From positions 1 to 20,495 of the forward strand of contig JAGRAG010000034.1 of assembly GCA_020435025.1 (NCBI GenBank): a stretch of 20,495 nucleotides of DNA, written 5' to 3'. The notes below the pieces were generated by a model, which made no database searches, was not told the DNA's origin, and saw nothing but the letters and a program-made list of their open reading frames with translations. The DNA comes from Bdellovibrionales bacterium (GTDB taxonomy: Bacteria > Bdellovibrionota > Bdellovibrionia > Bdellovibrionales > UBA1609). The position numbers and the translations under genes were made by a program. Below, piece by piece: positions 1 to 6,525 of this stretch (position 1 is the stretch's first letter; each line of letters opens with the position of its first letter).

Positions 1-36
1 CATCTGGTAGAGCCAGAAATTCCTGACGAAGGATGA
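1..36 (+). CDS. possible 3' end of an upstream gene (truncated by window)
   Basis: Frame 1 is open from the first base and reads HLVEPEIPDEG before a TGA stop; the other two forward frames stop within 25 bases. A short acidic, hydrophilic tail is compatible with the end of a protein, but eleven codons are too few to identify it. It could equally be non-coding sequence upstream of the VOC gene. Confidence 0.25.
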   Translation, partial: HLVEPEIPDEG

Positions 37-89
37 ATCTGTCATAGTGTATGTAGTTTAACATCGTAGTTTATTTTGAGGAGTGTGTA

Positions 90-461
90 ATGATCAAAGG
101 CGTTCAAGATACCTATTACAACGTGACTGACATGAAAAGGGCCGTTCAATTTTATACGGAGTGCATGGGAATGAAGGTTGTGCATGGGGATGATTATTGG
201 ACCTCTTTGGACTGTGGTGGAACTAGTGTTGGACTTCACTGGACGGAGGGTCAAAAGATCCCAGAAATTCCTAGGGACTCTCATGGGGTTTATGCGGGTG
301 GAACTTTAACTCTGGAATCGACCGATGTTTCCGCGGACAAGGTTCTTTTGGAAAGTGCAGGCGCGAAAATTCTTGGTGAGGCCGATGCTCCTTGGGGGCA
401 TATGCTGGTGTTTGAAGATTTAGACGGAAACGTTCTTAAATTAATGAAACCCAAGTATTAG
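90..461 (+). CDS. VOC family protein (glyoxalase/dioxygenase fold)
   Basis: A 123-residue protein with the length and pattern of a single-domain vicinal-oxygen-chelate protein (glyoxalase I / bleomycin-resistance / extradiol dioxygenase superfamily). The first beta-alpha-beta-beta-beta unit begins VQDTYYNVTDMKRAVQFYTE, followed by the typical 'MGMKVV' turn. The second unit ends VFEDLDGNVLKLMK, where the Glu/Asp before the DGN turn is the usual metal-side position. The ATG is preceded by GAGGAG, which fixes the start. The substrate cannot be read from sequence; members act on small electrophiles, antibiotics or aromatics, usually as dimers with a divalent metal. It lies 37 bp upstream of a P-loop gene in the same direction, and a second VOC gene follows, but the two VOC proteins are not close copies. 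Confidence 0.85.
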   Translation: MIKGVQDTYYNVTDMKRAVQFYTECMGMKVVHGDDYWTSLDCGGTSVGLHWTEGQKIPEIPRDSHGVYAGGTLTLESTDVSADKVLLESAGAKILGEADAPWGHMLVFEDLDGNVLKLMKPKY

Positions 462-498
462 TTACGAGTTTGGATCAAACCTAAATTAGGGGGCAAAT

Positions 499-990
499 TT
501 GGTATATATCATTGGGGGCCTGCCAGGTGCGGGTAAGTCAACGTATTCGAAAACTTTAGCCAAAAAAGTCAAAGGAATCGTCTTTGCCACAGATGTGTGG
601 ATGAGTGAACTCTTCTGGATGGACAAGTCTCCGGGAGAAGACCTTCAGTGGGCGCTTGAGAGAACAGATCGTTGTGAAAAAAGAATGATGCGAACATGTG
701 CTCAGCTTAATGAGATCGATGTTTCTTCAGTTCTTGATATTGGCTTTGTTAATTTGAAATGGCGTCAGAAAGCTTATGACTTGCTTAACAGTCTTGGGGT
801 TGATTTTGAGGTTCATTTTCTAGATGTGGACAAAGAGACCCGGTGGAAAAGAGTGCAGAAAAGAAACAGTGAAAAAGGCGACACGTTTTCTTTTGAGGTC
901 ACAAGAGATATGTTTGATTTTATGGATCAACACTACGATCCCATTGATGAACATGAGATGACCGGTAAGCTGGTGAGGGTTCAGAATTAA
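499..990 (+). CDS. P-loop ATP-binding protein (AAA_33/zeta-like small kinase)
   Basis: A 163-residue protein that opens directly with a Walker A loop, GGLPGAGKST (residues 6-15, Lys13), followed by a short helix and an Asp-rich strand (ATDVWMSELF). This is the layout of small kinases and phosphotransferases of the AAA_33/zeta-toxin/chloramphenicol-phosphotransferase type. The basic stretch TRWKRVQKRN near residues 113-122 looks like the Arg-rich lid that binds ATP phosphates, and the C-terminal RDMFDFMDQHYDPIDEHE is typical of AAA_33 proteins. The start is TTG, supported by a TTAGGGGG ribosome binding site a few bases upstream and by the family's habit of starting at the Walker A strand. No antitoxin-like partner is adjacent, so a toxin role is not supported. 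The phosphorylated substrate is unknown. Confidence 0.8.
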   Translation: MVYIIGGLPGAGKSTYSKTLAKKVKGIVFATDVWMSELFWMDKSPGEDLQWALERTDRCEKRMMRTCAQLNEIDVSSVLDIGFVNLKWRQKAYDLLNSLGVDFEVHFLDVDKETRWKRVQKRNSEKGDTFSFEVTRDMFDFMDQHYDPIDEHEMTGKLVRVQN

Positions 991-1097
991 TCCAGAGGAC
1001 AGTTAGTTAGAAAAAAACACTCATTTTTGCGATAAATTTAGCCTTAATTCACGGTGCGTAGTTTATAGTTTTAGATGAGAACAGCATGGGAGTTTTG

Positions 1098-1508
1098 ATG
1101 CAGCCACGTATCAGTATGATCACATTAGGAGTGACCGATTTAGAAAAGTCGATTTCGTTTTACAAAGACGGCCTTGGGTTTCCCAAGATGGACTCTCCAC
1201 CGGAAGTGGCTTTTTTTACTTTAGATGGAACATGGCTGGGTCTATTTGCAAGTGATTCGCTGGCGAAGGATGCCTCTGTTTCTTCAAAAGGGGAGGGATT
1301 CAATCATTTTGCATTGGCTCACAACGTAGAATCTGAAGATGAGGTGGATCGAGTGTTTGAAAAAGCGATCAGCGCCGGTGCGACCCCTAAAAAGCCCCCC
1401 CAAAAGGTCTTTTGGGGTGGTTACTCTGGCTATTTTTCTGACCCGGATGGACATCTTTGGGAAATCGCTTATAACCCCCTATTTTGGGTCGGACCGAAAA
1501 GTAAATAA
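1098..1508 (+). CDS. VOC family protein (glyoxalase-like, second copy)
   Basis: A VOC-fold protein of 136 residues. It starts MQPRISMITLGVTDLEKSIS, continues with the classic FYKDGLGFP segment, and ends with the second-module signature YFSDPDGHLWEIAYNP, in which the Glu after DPDGHLW is the usual metal ligand. A longer form starting at 1086 (MGVL added) is possible, but the GGGAG at 1088-1092 sits five bases before the ATG at 1098 and overlaps the 1086 codon, so the shorter form is preferred. Members with the GHLWEIAYNP ending are common, mostly uncharacterised glyoxalase-like proteins; the substrate is unknown. The gap of about 100 bp upstream contains a TATAGT at 1064-1069 with no convincing -35, so an own promoter is possible but unproven. 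Confidence 0.85.
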   Translation: MQPRISMITLGVTDLEKSISFYKDGLGFPKMDSPPEVAFFTLDGTWLGLFASDSLAKDASVSSKGEGFNHFALAHNVESEDEVDRVFEKAISAGATPKKPPQKVFWGGYSGYFSDPDGHLWEIAYNPLFWVGPKSK

Positions 1509-1572
1509 TTTAAAAGGATTTTAGAGATTCAAGTTAGGTGACTCATGCTCATCGGCTGCAAAATCAACTATT

Positions 1573-1598
1573 GTCTTTTTTATGAGAAATAAAAAGAC
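1573..1598. repeat. AT-rich inverted repeat between VOC gene and arsenic operon
   Basis: GTCTTTTT (1573-1580) pairs with AAAAAGAC (1591-1598) around a 10-base loop. It lies 65 bp after the VOC stop and 60 bp before the arsenic promoter. The stem is AU-rich and no T-run follows, so it is a weak terminator candidate at best. Confidence 0.3.
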
Positions 1599-1658
1599 TA
1601 GTGTTCTTAAGGTCTTATTAAAGAAAATCACTTTTAAATAGGTATCTGATATTCTATA

Positions 1659-1690
1659 TTGACTCCGTACCATAGTACGGAGTGTATAGT
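1659..1690 (+). promoter_or_regulatory. MerR-class promoter/operator of the arsenic operon (mer-like dyad)
   Basis: The -35 is TTGACT (1659-1664) and the -10 is TATAGT (1685-1690), separated by 20 bp instead of the usual 17. The spacer holds a perfect dyad, ACTCCGTAC (1662-1670), CATA, GTACGGAGT (1675-1683), overlapping the -35. This is the architecture of promoters activated by MerR-family metal sensors, where a bound dimer twists an over-long 19-20 bp spacer. The dyad core CCGTAC/GTACGG is the one known from the Tn501/Tn21 mercury operator. It reads directly into the regulator gene and then arsC-acr3-arsH, so the regulator would be autoregulated. Transcription should begin near 1697. Confidence 0.9.
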
Positions 1691-1696
1691 ATGAAC

Positions 1697-2110
1697 ATGA
1701 AAGAGTCTCTCACGATTGGAAAGTTAGCAGGCGTATCTGGTGTCAACGTAGAAACGGTCCGTTTTTATGAAAGAAAAGGCCTATTAAAGCAACCTAAAAA
1801 GCAAGGGGCCTTTAGGTATTATCCAGATGAATACATTGCTCGCATTCGTTTCATTAAAAGGTCCCAAGAGCTGGGTTTTACATTAAAGGAAACCAAAGAA
1901 CTTTTAGATCTAAAAATTAAAAATCATGCGAAATGCAGTGATGTTCTTTCTAAGACAGAAGAGAAAATCGCAGAAATCAATCATAAGATAAGTGATCTTA
2001 AAAAAATGAAAAAGTCTCTAGAGGGGCTGGCTAATTGTTGTGTTGATATCCATCAGCCTCTAAGTGATTGCCCTATTCTTGAGTGTTTTATGGACAAAAG
2101 GGAAAAATAA
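1697..2110 (+). CDS. MerR-family metal-responsive regulator, mercury-type, heading an arsenic operon
   Basis: A 137-residue MerR-family activator. The N-terminal winged helix-turn-helix (residues 4-70) contains LTIGKLAGVSGVNVETVRFY, very close to mercury MerR. A long dimerisation helix (about 78-112) and a C-terminal metal loop follow. Cys80, Cys115 and Cys125 align with the three Hg(II)-binding cysteines of Tn501 MerR (82, 117, 126), with one extra residue in the loop; further cysteines are at 114 and 130. The start chosen is the ATG at 1697, which coincides with the expected transcription start, so the mRNA would be leaderless. An in-frame GTG at 1682 and an ATG at 1691 lie inside or against the promoter. 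It abuts arsC with no gap. The ligand may be As(III) or Hg(II); the context favours arsenic, the residues fit either. Confidence 0.9.
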   Translation: MKESLTIGKLAGVSGVNVETVRFYERKGLLKQPKKQGAFRYYPDEYIARIRFIKRSQELGFTLKETKELLDLKIKNHAKCSDVLSKTEEKIAEINHKISDLKKMKKSLEGLANCCVDIHQPLSDCPILECFMDKREK

Positions 2111-2542
2111 ATGAAAAAAAACATTTTGTTTCTTTGTACGGGCAATTCATGTCGTTCGCAAATGGCCGAAGGATGGGGAAAAGCTCTAAAGGGGGACTGT
2201 TTTAATTTTTACTCTGCGGGAACCAAAAAGCATGGACTGAACCCATTGGCTGTTAAAGTCATGCGTGAGGTGGATATTGACATCAGTCGCCAGGAATCAA
2301 ACACCACAGAGGAGCTTCCGGATGTGACGATGGATTTTGTTATTACAGTCTGCTCGGATGCCCATGAAAACTGTCCTTATTTTCTCGGAGGAATGATCAT
2401 TCATGTGGGGTTTGACGACCCACCAAGACTAACTAAAGAAATGAAAGATGAGGAAGAGGTCTTAAGTGTTTATCGTCGAGTGCGGGATGAAATTAAAGAG
2501 ATGGTTTTAGGTCTTGAAAAGTATGTGGACGGTGCGAAATGA
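2111..2542 (+). CDS. arsC: Arsenate reductase, thioredoxin-coupled LMW-phosphatase type
   Basis: A 143-residue cytoplasmic enzyme that reduces arsenate to arsenite for export. The N-terminal phosphatase-like loop CTGNSCRS has the nucleophile Cys9 and the anion-binding Arg15. Cys81 and Cys88 in VCSDAHENCPYF are the second and third redox cysteines of the pI258 (Staphylococcus) type, which form a relayed disulfide reduced by thioredoxin. The DDPP segment (residues 102-105) carries the catalytic acid. All residues needed for activity are present and the length is normal. The ATG directly follows the regulator's TAA, with an AAAAGGGA ribosome site inside the regulator's last codons. The stop overlaps the acr3 start by four bases (ATGA), indicating translational coupling with the efflux pump that removes its product. 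Confidence 0.96.
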   Translation: MKKNILFLCTGNSCRSQMAEGWGKALKGDCFNFYSAGTKKHGLNPLAVKVMREVDIDISRQESNTTEELPDVTMDFVITVCSDAHENCPYFLGGMIIHVGFDDPPRLTKEMKDEEEVLSVYRRVRDEIKEMVLGLEKYVDGAK

Positions 2543-3570
2543 GTCATGAGTCAGAGCAAATGGGATTTTTTGAAAGGTATCTTAGTGTTTGGGTCGCTCT
2601 TTGCATTGTGGGCGGAATTGCGTTGGGTGAGCTGCTTGGTGACTCCATATCCGTGTTAAGCAATATGAATGTTGCAACTGTGAATATCCCCGTGGCCGTT
2701 TTGGTGTGGCTTATGATTTTTCCGATGATGGTGCAAATTGACTTTGGTGCGATTAAAGATGTGGGGAAAAACCCAAAGGGTCTTGCTTTAACTCTTGTTA
2801 TAAACTGGTTGATTAAACCGTTTACGATGGCATTTTTTGCTTGGATTTTCTTTGATAAATTGTACGCGGCTTATCTGACCCCTGAACTAGCACAAGAGTA
2901 TATAGCAGGTGCAATATTGCTAGGGGCTGCTCCGTGTACGGCAATGGTTTTTGTTTGGTCCTATTTAACAAAAGGGGACCCAGAGTATACATTGGTCCAA
3001 GTGGCAATAAATGATCTGGTTTTGCTAGTGGCTTTCATACCAATCGTTAAGTTCTTACTGGGGGTGACGGACATATCTATTCCCTACGATACCTTAATTT
3101 CATCGGTTGTGATCTTTGTCGTTATTCCATTAGCTGCGGGGTATTTAGCCAACAAAGTATTAATGAAATCATATGGTGATAAATGGTTTAAAGAAGTTTT
3201 CATGGCTAAATTAAAACCGGTGTCTATTGCCGCTCTTTTAACAACCTTAGTACTGCTTTTTGCTTTCCAAGGCGAGAAGATATTGGCAAATCCGCTTCAT
3301 ATATTTTTAATTGCCATCCCACTGACTATACAGACGTACTTTATATTTTTTATCGCTTGGGGAATCGGACGAAAAATGACTCTGCCTCACTGCGTGCTTA
3401 GTCCTGGCTCCATGATAGGGGCCAGTAACTTCTTTGAGCTAGCCGTCGCCGTGGCTATTGCTCTTTTTGGACTTAACTCGGGTGCGGCGCTGGCAACCGT
3501 GGTCGGCGTGCTTATTGAAGTGCCAGTCATGTTAAGCCTTGTAAAGATCTCAAATAAGTGGAGGTATTAG
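2539..3570 (+). CDS. acr3: ACR3-family arsenite efflux permease
   Basis: A 343-residue integral membrane protein with about ten hydrophobic segments, the normal size for bacterial ACR3 (bile/arsenite/riboflavin transporter superfamily). It exports As(OH)3 produced by ArsC, driven by the proton motive force. The conserved cysteine lies in GAAPCTAMVFVWSYL (Cys133, equivalent to the essential Cys129 of Alkaliphilus Acr3), and the second key element is GASNFFELAVAVA with Glu300, matching the conserved Glu of the family. The start codon overlaps the arsC stop. The last bases contain the GGAGGT ribosome site used by the following arsH. No arsA ATPase gene is nearby, which is usual for ACR3 operons. 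Confidence 0.96.
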   Translation: MSHESEQMGFFERYLSVWVALCIVGGIALGELLGDSISVLSNMNVATVNIPVAVLVWLMIFPMMVQIDFGAIKDVGKNPKGLALTLVINWLIKPFTMAFFAWIFFDKLYAAYLTPELAQEYIAGAILLGAAPCTAMVFVWSYLTKGDPEYTLVQVAINDLVLLVAFIPIVKFLLGVTDISIPYDTLISSVVIFVVIPLAAGYLANKVLMKSYGDKWFKEVFMAKLKPVSIAALLTTLVLLFAFQGEKILANPLHIFLIAIPLTIQTYFIFFIAWGIGRKMTLPHCVLSPGSMIGASNFFELAVAVAIALFGLNSGAALATVVGVLIEVPVMLSLVKISNKWRY

Positions 3571-4289
3571 TGAACTACCTTAAAAACTACAAATTCAATT
3601 TGCAGCCCAAAGATCTAAAAGTGTCCAATCATAAACCTAGAATTCTGATTTTATATGGATCTCTTAGAGAAAGATCCTATTCAAGACTTCTTGCTGAAGA
3701 GTCGGGAAGAATTCTCGAGCATATGGGAGCTGAAGTAAAAATTTATAATCCAGAGGGTTTACCCACTTTCGACTATGATCGATCCGTTGAGCATTCCAAG
3801 GTTCAAGAATTAAGAGAATTAAGTCTGTGGTCAGAAGGGCAGGTATGGTCGTCTCCTGAGATCCACGGGAATATGTCTGGGCATTTAAAAACACAAATTG
3901 ATTGGATTCCATTGTCTTTGGGATCGGTTCGACCAACTCAAGGTAGAACCCTAGCTGTGATGCAGGTCAGTGGAGGTTCTCAGAGCTTTAATGCTGTCAA
4001 TAATATGAGAGTGCTTGGAAGGTGGATGCGAATGATCACAATTCCAAATCAGTCATCAGTTGCGAAAGCTCATCTCGAATTTAATGAAGATGGAACGATG
4101 AAGGAATCAGGTTTTAGAGACCGAGTTGTTGATGTCATAGAAGAACTCATGCGCTTGACCTATTTGACACGTGATCACGCAGCATTTTTAGTGGACCGTT
4201 ATAGTGAAAATAAACAAGCGTATGTCACTCCTCTTGAGAACACTGATAAGGCGGATTTAAAGTGTTCGGCAGGGACAAGTTGTTGCTGA
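3570..4289 (+). CDS. arsH: ArsH, NADPH-dependent FMN oxidoreductase, with C-terminal Cys-Cys tail
   Basis: A 239-residue flavodoxin-like protein of the ArsH family, which oxidises trivalent organoarsenicals to less toxic pentavalent forms using NADPH and FMN. The FMN phosphate-binding loop is ILYGSLRERSYSRLLAEE; the central WSSPEIHGNMSGHLKTQIDW and the later MQVSGGSQSFNAVNNMRVLGRWMRM are diagnostic for ArsH. GTG at 3570 is preferred because GGAGGT (3560-3565) sits four bases upstream and the codon overlaps the acr3 TAG by one base. An in-frame GTG at 3558 would swallow that ribosome site. The protein ends with CSAGTSCC, a thiol-rich tail after a long polar stretch that could bind As(III) or another soft metal; this is inference. 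It is the last gene of the operon. Confidence 0.95.
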   Translation: MNYLKNYKFNLQPKDLKVSNHKPRILILYGSLRERSYSRLLAEESGRILEHMGAEVKIYNPEGLPTFDYDRSVEHSKVQELRELSLWSEGQVWSSPEIHGNMSGHLKTQIDWIPLSLGSVRPTQGRTLAVMQVSGGSQSFNAVNNMRVLGRWMRMITIPNQSSVAKAHLEFNEDGTMKESGFRDRVVDVIEELMRLTYLTRDHAAFLVDRYSENKQAYVTPLENTDKADLKCSAGTSCC

Positions 4290-4323
4290 AATAGAATTAT
4301 CGCGAAGCTACCTGACAATCGTC

Positions 4324-4349
4324 GCTTTCTGAAGTATTTCAAAGAAAGC
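4324..4349 (+). terminator. hairpin after the arsenic operon
   Basis: GCTTTC (4324-4329) plus TGAA (4330-4333) pair with TTCA (4338-4341) and GAAAGC (4344-4349), with a GTAT loop and a two-base bulge. It lies 35 bp after the arsH stop and before the GNAT ribosome site. No U-run follows, so termination is plausible but not demonstrated. Confidence 0.4.
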
Positions 4350-4375
4350 AAGTTAGATTGATTTGGAGCACATAA

Positions 4376-4825
4376 GTGAACATAGAAATTAAAACCTTTA
4401 GCACTTTGAATGCAGAGGTATTGAATGATGTATTCTCCTTAGAGGAGTTGATTTTTGATAAACCTTATTCCAAGGAAAAATTGCTCCGAGAGGCCTCAGT
4501 AAAGCATCATCTTCTGGTATTGATCGCCTACTGTGAAAACAAACCCGTAGGGTATAAAATTGGTTTTGAGTTATCTTCGCGGCTCTTTTACAGTTGGATT
4601 GGTGGTGTGCATCCTGAGTATCGAGGCAAAGGGTTGGCGAAACGCCTTATGGAAGTTCAACACTCTTTAATACCTAATTTTGGTCATTCCTGTGTTCGGA
4701 CCTATACGGAAAACAAATACAAAGAGATGTTGGTGTTAAATTTAAAATCTGGTTTCGATATTATTGGTGTTTACAAAAGTGACCATGACGAGAAGCAAAC
4801 GATTATGTTGGAGAAAATGTTATAA
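4376..4825 (+). CDS. GNAT family N-acetyltransferase
   Basis: A 149-residue single-domain GNAT protein. The acetyl-CoA pyrophosphate-binding motif A is visible as the strand SWIGGV followed by HPEYRGKGLAKRLM (residues 79-92), and the protein ends with the usual beta-strand pair (GFDIIGVYKSDHDEKQTIMLEKML). The start is GTG with GGAG seven bases upstream. The acceptor substrate is not predictable. It is separated from arsH by 86 bp and a hairpin, so it is probably not part of the arsenic operon. It converges with the next gene across a 37 bp gap with no obvious strong terminator. Confidence 0.85.
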   Translation: MNIEIKTFSTLNAEVLNDVFSLEELIFDKPYSKEKLLREASVKHHLLVLIAYCENKPVGYKIGFELSSRLFYSWIGGVHPEYRGKGLAKRLMEVQHSLIPNFGHSCVRTYTENKYKEMLVLNLKSGFDIIGVYKSDHDEKQTIMLEKML

Positions 4826-4862
4826 GTACCAATTCCTTTTTTAAATATGAATCTATCTAATG

Positions 4863-5165
4863 CTATTTTCGATAGCTTTTTAAAATCTCGCAAATCTCGA
4901 CCGTATAGTCGAGGTACCATTCCGAATGACCTTTTTTCTGAGCTTCCAGGTGTAGGGGTTCTTCCTTCCATTTTTTAATGGCCTCTAAAGAACTCCAGTA
5001 GCTGACTGATATGCCTCGCCCTTCTGTATCTGCTACAGAGTCTATTTTTAAAAATCCAGGGAGTTTTGACACACGTTCTACTAAGTGATGAGACATCTCA
5101 ATGTAGGCATCAGGCATAGGGAGTTGCCGCTTTGTCTTAAATATCACTGCGTATTCTTTTTCCAT
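4863..5165 (-). CDS. Antibiotic-biosynthesis-monooxygenase (ABM) domain protein, YqjZ-like
   Basis: A roughly 100-residue protein with a single ABM/dimeric alpha-beta barrel domain. It begins EKEYAVIFKTKR, contains KLPGFLKIDSVAD and the family motif SVSYWSSLEAIKKWK, and ends HSEWYLDYTVEICEI, closely matching the Bacillus YqjZ group. Such proteins dimerise; some are small monooxygenases or haem-degrading enzymes, most are uncharacterised. Translation probably starts at the ATG whose first base is 5165, which has GGTGG upstream; an in-frame ATG at 5189 would add eight residues (MNQSLVVI) and absorb that site. It is transcribed convergently with the GNAT gene and divergently from the DUF486 gene. 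Confidence 0.8.
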   Translation of the reverse strand: MEKEYAVIFKTKRQLPMPDAYIEMSHHLVERVSKLPGFLKIDSVADTEGRGISVSYWSSLEAIKKWKEEPLHLEAQKKGHSEWYLDYTVEICEILKSYRK

Positions 5166-5242
5166 AATCACCACCAAAGACTGATTCATTTAAGTATCGT
5201 AAAAAACATTCGATGTAGTAAGATCTACTAATTCATTCGACT

Positions 5243-5271
5243 TTGACTCAGATGTCAAATGTCGATATTTT
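5243..5271 (+). promoter_or_regulatory. putative promoter of the DUF486 gene with embedded dyad
   Basis: TTGACT (5243-5248) and TATTTT (5266-5271) are separated by exactly 17 bp, and the downstream gene starts about 50 bp later. A perfect dyad, TTTGAC-N6-GTCAAA (5242-5259), overlaps the -35 and half of the spacer, a good position for a repressor. No candidate regulator gene is adjacent. Confidence 0.5.
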
Positions 5272-5324
5272 TCAAAGATAAATTTTTTTAATCTCTGAAA
5301 ACAGTGCGGTGTTAGGGGTCAAAA

Positions 5325-5669
5325 GTGACTGCGAGTTTAACTATAGTATTGCTAACCATATCTAATATTTTTATGACATTTGCCTGGTATGGACATTTGA
5401 AAAACTTGAGTTCCAAGCCGATGATAGTTGCCATTTTTCTGAGTTGGGGAATTGCCTTTTTTGAATATTGTTTTCAGGTTCCTGCTAATCGCATTGGTTA
5501 TAGCTATTTTTCTTTGCCGCAGCTTAAGATTATCCAGGAAGTGATAACGCTTTTGGTGTTTCTTGGATTTGCTGTCTTCTATATGGGAGTTAAGCCTAGT
5601 TTAAACTTCTTATGGGCCAGTATGTGTTTGCTTGGAGCGGTATATTTCATTTTTCGTGATGGAATTTAA
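5325..5669 (+). CDS. DUF486 family four-helix membrane protein (DMT-like)
   Basis: A 114-residue protein with four predicted transmembrane helices (about residues 4-22, 33-51, 68-86 and 92-110), matching the DUF486/DMT-superfamily small membrane proteins. Diagnostic stretches include FMTFAWYGHLK in helix 1, FFEYCFQVPANRIGY between helices 2 and 3, and the polar loop SLPQLKIIQEVITL. The function of the family is unknown; by fold it may be a dimeric transporter of the drug/metabolite type. The start is GTG with TTAGGGG upstream. It has its own promoter with a dyad and is convergent with the CPXCG gene across 30 bp, so it appears to be monocistronic. Confidence 0.85.
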   Translation: MTASLTIVLLTISNIFMTFAWYGHLKNLSSKPMIVAIFLSWGIAFFEYCFQVPANRIGYSYFSLPQLKIIQEVITLLVFLGFAVFYMGVKPSLNFLWASMCLLGAVYFIFRDGI

Positions 5670-5699
5670 TAGATAGAGTTTCTTTTAAGATACTAATAT

Positions 5700-5888
5700 T
5701 TAATCAATTCTTTGACAGTCAAAGCTTGTGATCTCATTTTCTTCCACAGTGTAAGTGACCTGAATGGGATGACAGCAAACTTCGCAGTCTTCTATGTAAC
5801 TTTGCGTGCCGCTGAGAGAGACATCCAAAATCATCGAAATTGCTTCAAGGCAATAAGGACACTGAAAACTCTGCTCGACTTCTTCCAT
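5700..5888 (-). CDS. CPXCG-motif cysteine-rich (zinc ribbon-like) protein
   Basis: A 62-residue protein with two cysteine knuckles, QCPYCLEAI (Cys10, Cys13) and DCEVCCHPIQV (Cys35, Cys38, Cys39), as in the CPXCG small-protein family (Cys_rich_CPXG). The first knuckle reads CPYC and lacks the family's following Gly. The four paired cysteines should bind one zinc ion. The function is unknown across the family. It begins three bases after the stop of the YaiI/YqxD gene on the same strand, so the two are almost certainly cotranscribed. Confidence 0.85.
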   Translation of the reverse strand: MEEVEQSFQCPYCLEAISMILDVSLSGTQSYIEDCEVCCHPIQVTYTVEENEITSFDCQRID

Positions 5889-5891
5889 TAA

Positions 5892-6350
5892 CTAAAGATA
5901 ACCTTCTCGTTTGAGTGACTGAATGATTCGGTCAAGAGAACCCAAAAACTGAGATCTGGCCTTCTTATCCATTGGTGCTGGTCCGCCTCTGACTTCACCA
6001 GTTTGTCTCAGGGTTTCCATCAGCTCTCGATTAGAAACGGCCATCCCCACATTGTCTTCGGTAAACTCGTTACCTTTTGGTCCTAATACGCGAACAGACT
6101 TTTTCACACAGCGATCAGCTAACAAAATGTCACTGGTGATAACAATGTCGCCCTTTTCAGAATGTTCCACGATCCAATCATCTGCCGCGTCGAAGTTTCC
6201 CTCAACCACTACCATTTCAAGTAAAGGATTCATGGGTAAGTTCAAATATTGATTCGACACAAGGACAACGCGTAGTTGATAGCGACCGGCGACTTTGTAG
6301 ACTTCTTCCTTGACAGGGCAGGCATCCGCATCAATATATATTTTTGTCAT
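5892..6350 (-). CDS. YaiI/YqxD family protein (DUF188, PIN-like)
   Basis: A 152-residue protein that is full length for the YaiI/YqxD (DUF188) family. It starts with the signature IYIDADACPVKEEV, contains the acidic stretch EGNFDAADDWIVEH and ITSDILLADRC, and has the late motif TEDNVGMAVSNRELM followed by RGGPAPMDKKARSQFL. These acidic residues are arranged as in PIN-domain nucleases, so a metal-dependent RNase-like fold is expected, but no substrate has been established for the family. The ribosome site (GAAAGTAATGAG) is weak. It is first in a two-gene minus-strand operon with the CPXCG protein, and divergent from the secreted protein at 6526. Confidence 0.9.
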   Translation of the reverse strand: MTKIYIDADACPVKEEVYKVAGRYQLRVVLVSNQYLNLPMNPLLEMVVVEGNFDAADDWIVEHSEKGDIVITSDILLADRCVKKSVRVLGPKGNEFTEDNVGMAVSNRELMETLRQTGEVRGGPAPMDKKARSQFLGSLDRIIQSLKREGYL

Positions 6351-6525
6351 AGCTCATTACTTTCATAGTTTCGAATGTAGACTATAGAATTTCTGATAGA
6401 ACTGGAAGTACTAATTAATATCTTACCGATATCTTTGTACAGACATAAATATAATCTTTTTCTTGCCACCAAGACTTTGCTGCTTCATCCTTTAAGCTGA
6501 GTTGAGTATTGTTTGGGGAGGTTCT

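Noticed and set aside
499..990. Zeta-type toxin of a toxin-antitoxin pair
   Set aside because: The P-loop fold fits many small kinases and no antitoxin-like small gene lies upstream; the neighbours are VOC proteins.
90..1508. Tandem duplication of VOC genes
   Set aside because: The two proteins share only the general fold pattern. The sequence motifs differ throughout and a P-loop gene separates them.
1682..1696. Longer MerR-type protein starting at GTG 1682 (MYSMN added)
   Set aside because: The codons lie inside the operator and -10 box, upstream of any transcript from this promoter. Residues from 1697 on already match the family's N-terminus.
1659..2110. A mercury resistance (mer) operon
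   Set aside because: Only the regulator and operator look mercury-like. There is no merT, merP or merA; the genes that follow are arsenic genes.
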